Shown here: positions 6,992 through 7,694 of the stretch, one piece after another
How the letters are laid out: each line of letters starts with the position of its first letter
How positions within the stretch are numbered: the first letter of the stretch is position 1
Source: Phycisphaeraceae bacterium
GTDB taxonomy: Bacteria > Planctomycetota > Phycisphaerae > Phycisphaerales > UBA1924
Assembly (NCBI GenBank): GCA_009827215.1
Contig: WUAJ01000110.1
Span: 1 to 7,694 of the forward strand
Length of the DNA: 7,694 nt
Direction: 5' to 3'
The notes under the pieces: generated by a model
Databases searched by the model: none
The model's input: only the letters and a program-made list of their open reading frames with translations
What the model was told of the DNA's origin: nothing
Position numbers and translations under genes: made by a program

Positions 6992-7694
6992 ATGGCAACG
7001 AAGATCGAAATCCCAAGCGTCGGCGAGTCGGTGACTTCTGGCATTATCTCCGCGTGGAGCGTCGAGGACGGCGCGTATGTCGAGCGCGACGAGACGGTGC
7101 TTGAGCTTGAGACCGACAAGGTGACGATGGAAGTCCCGGCTCCGGCTTCGGGGATCGTCAAGCACAGCGCTTCGGAGGGCGACGAGGTCGATGTCGGTGC
7201 GGTGGTTGGTGAAATCGATGAATCGGCGGCGAAACCTGCGGGTGATGCTCCGGCTTCAAGCCCTGCTCCGGCTGCAGAGAGTGCGCCAACTGCACCAGAA
7301 CCAACTCCTGCAGCGGCTCCGGCGGCGACTGCAGTCGCTGAACCGGTCGCGGCGGCTCCGGCTCCGAGCGGTGATGTGAAGGCGACGCCTTTGGCTCGCA
7401 AGCTTGCTGAGGAGAAGGGTGTGAACCTCTCGCTCGTGACTGGCACAGGCGCGGGTGGTCGCGTGCGCGAGCAGGATGTGCTTGGGTTTGTGCAGTCGGG
7501 CGCGAGCAGTGCTCCGGCTCCGGCGGCGGCGCCATCGGTTGGCGGCTCTCGAGAGGTTGTGGTTGAGCGGATGAGTCCGATGCGTCAGAAGATCGCGTCG
7601 AGACTTGTTGAAGCGCAGCAGACCGCGGCGATGCTGACTACTTTCAATGAGGTCGACATGGGTGCGGTGATGGATCTCCGCAAGCAGCACAAGG
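6992..7694 (+). CDS. sucB: Dihydrolipoamide succinyltransferase (E2 of 2-oxoglutarate dehydrogenase), N-terminal part
   Basis: E2 subunit (EC 2.3.1.61) that forms the core of the complex, accepts the succinyl group on lipoate and transfers it to CoA. The frame runs off the right edge after 234 full codons; about 400 or more are expected. Order: lipoyl domain 1-77 with the lipoylation lysine K43 in ELETDKVTMEVPAP; Ala/Pro-rich swinging linker about 79-128; E3-binding domain about 130-168 (ATPLARKLAEEKGV, then GTGAGGRVREQDV); second linker 170-184; start of the catalytic domain from about 188 with ERMSPMRQKIASRLVEAQQ (192-210) and TAAMLTTFNEVDM (211-223). The last motif is characteristic of succinyltransferase E2 rather than pyruvate dehydrogenase E2, which agrees with the adjacent sucA. 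ATG 6992 is preceded by AAGGA at 6977-6981, 10 bases away. The 40-base gap after sucA has no visible terminator, so the two are probably co-transcribed. Confidence 0.95.
   Translation, partial: MATKIEIPSVGESVTSGIISAWSVEDGAYVERDETVLELETDKVTMEVPAPASGIVKHSASEGDEVDVGAVVGEIDESAAKPAGDAPASSPAPAAESAPTAPEPTPAAAPAATAVAEPVAAAPAPSGDVKATPLARKLAEEKGVNLSLVTGTGAGGRVREQDVLGFVQSGASSAPAPAAAPSVGGSREVVVERMSPMRQKIASRLVEAQQTAAMLTTFNEVDMGAVMDLRKQHK

Noticed and set aside
7229..7360. Repetitive GC-rich stretch as a DNA repeat element
   Set aside because: It encodes the Ala/Pro-rich linker of E2, a normal feature of this protein; the repetition comes from codon reuse.
7191..7379. A short + strand open frame rich in Leu, Arg and Gln inside sucB
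   Set aside because: It is the out-of-frame reading of the Ala/Pro-rich linker of sucB; repetitive GCT/CCG codons keep the other frames open.

Overview
The window reads as an ordinary bacterial chromosome segment, with every supported gene on the + strand. It holds the 3' part of a high-affinity phosphate (Pst) ABC transporter operon, pstC-pstA-pstB. After a 206-base gap comes the start of a 2-oxoglutarate dehydrogenase operon, sucA-sucB. Base composition is moderately GC-rich. A double-membraned (Gram-negative type) bacterium is likely, because both permeases are of the long type I know best from Pseudomonas and related proteobacteria. The lineage cannot be fixed from the sequence. A planctomycete/Phycisphaerae-like or other marine bacterium is a guess only.

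Positions 1-690 encode the C-terminal half of PstC, which enters from the left edge. pstA (687-2837) overlaps it by four bases (GTGA), and pstB (2834-3787) overlaps pstA by four bases (ATGA). The three are therefore almost certainly co-transcribed and translationally coupled. PstC and PstA form the membrane channel and PstB is the ATPase that drives phosphate import. The phosphate-binding protein PstS is not in the window and may lie upstream. No phoU follows pstB.

Positions 3788-3993 are non-coding and hold a small hairpin, with no convincing terminator, promoter or Pho box. sucA (3994-6951) encodes a full-length E1 component. sucB (6992 to the right edge) encodes the lipoyl domain, E3-binding domain and the first part of the catalytic domain of E2. 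Together with dihydrolipoamide dehydrogenase (not in the window) they convert 2-oxoglutarate to succinyl-CoA in the TCA cycle.

I see no mobile element, CRISPR array, RNA gene or clearly undescribed system. The most unusual feature is PstA. It is 716 residues long and appears to carry two extra transmembrane hairpins relative to the long proteobacterial PstA. One splits its coiled-coil extracytoplasmic domain and the other sits inside the permease core. Secondary points are a long disordered N-terminal tail on PstB, a Gly/Pro-rich insertion in SucA, and a roughly threefold excess of GATC sites.
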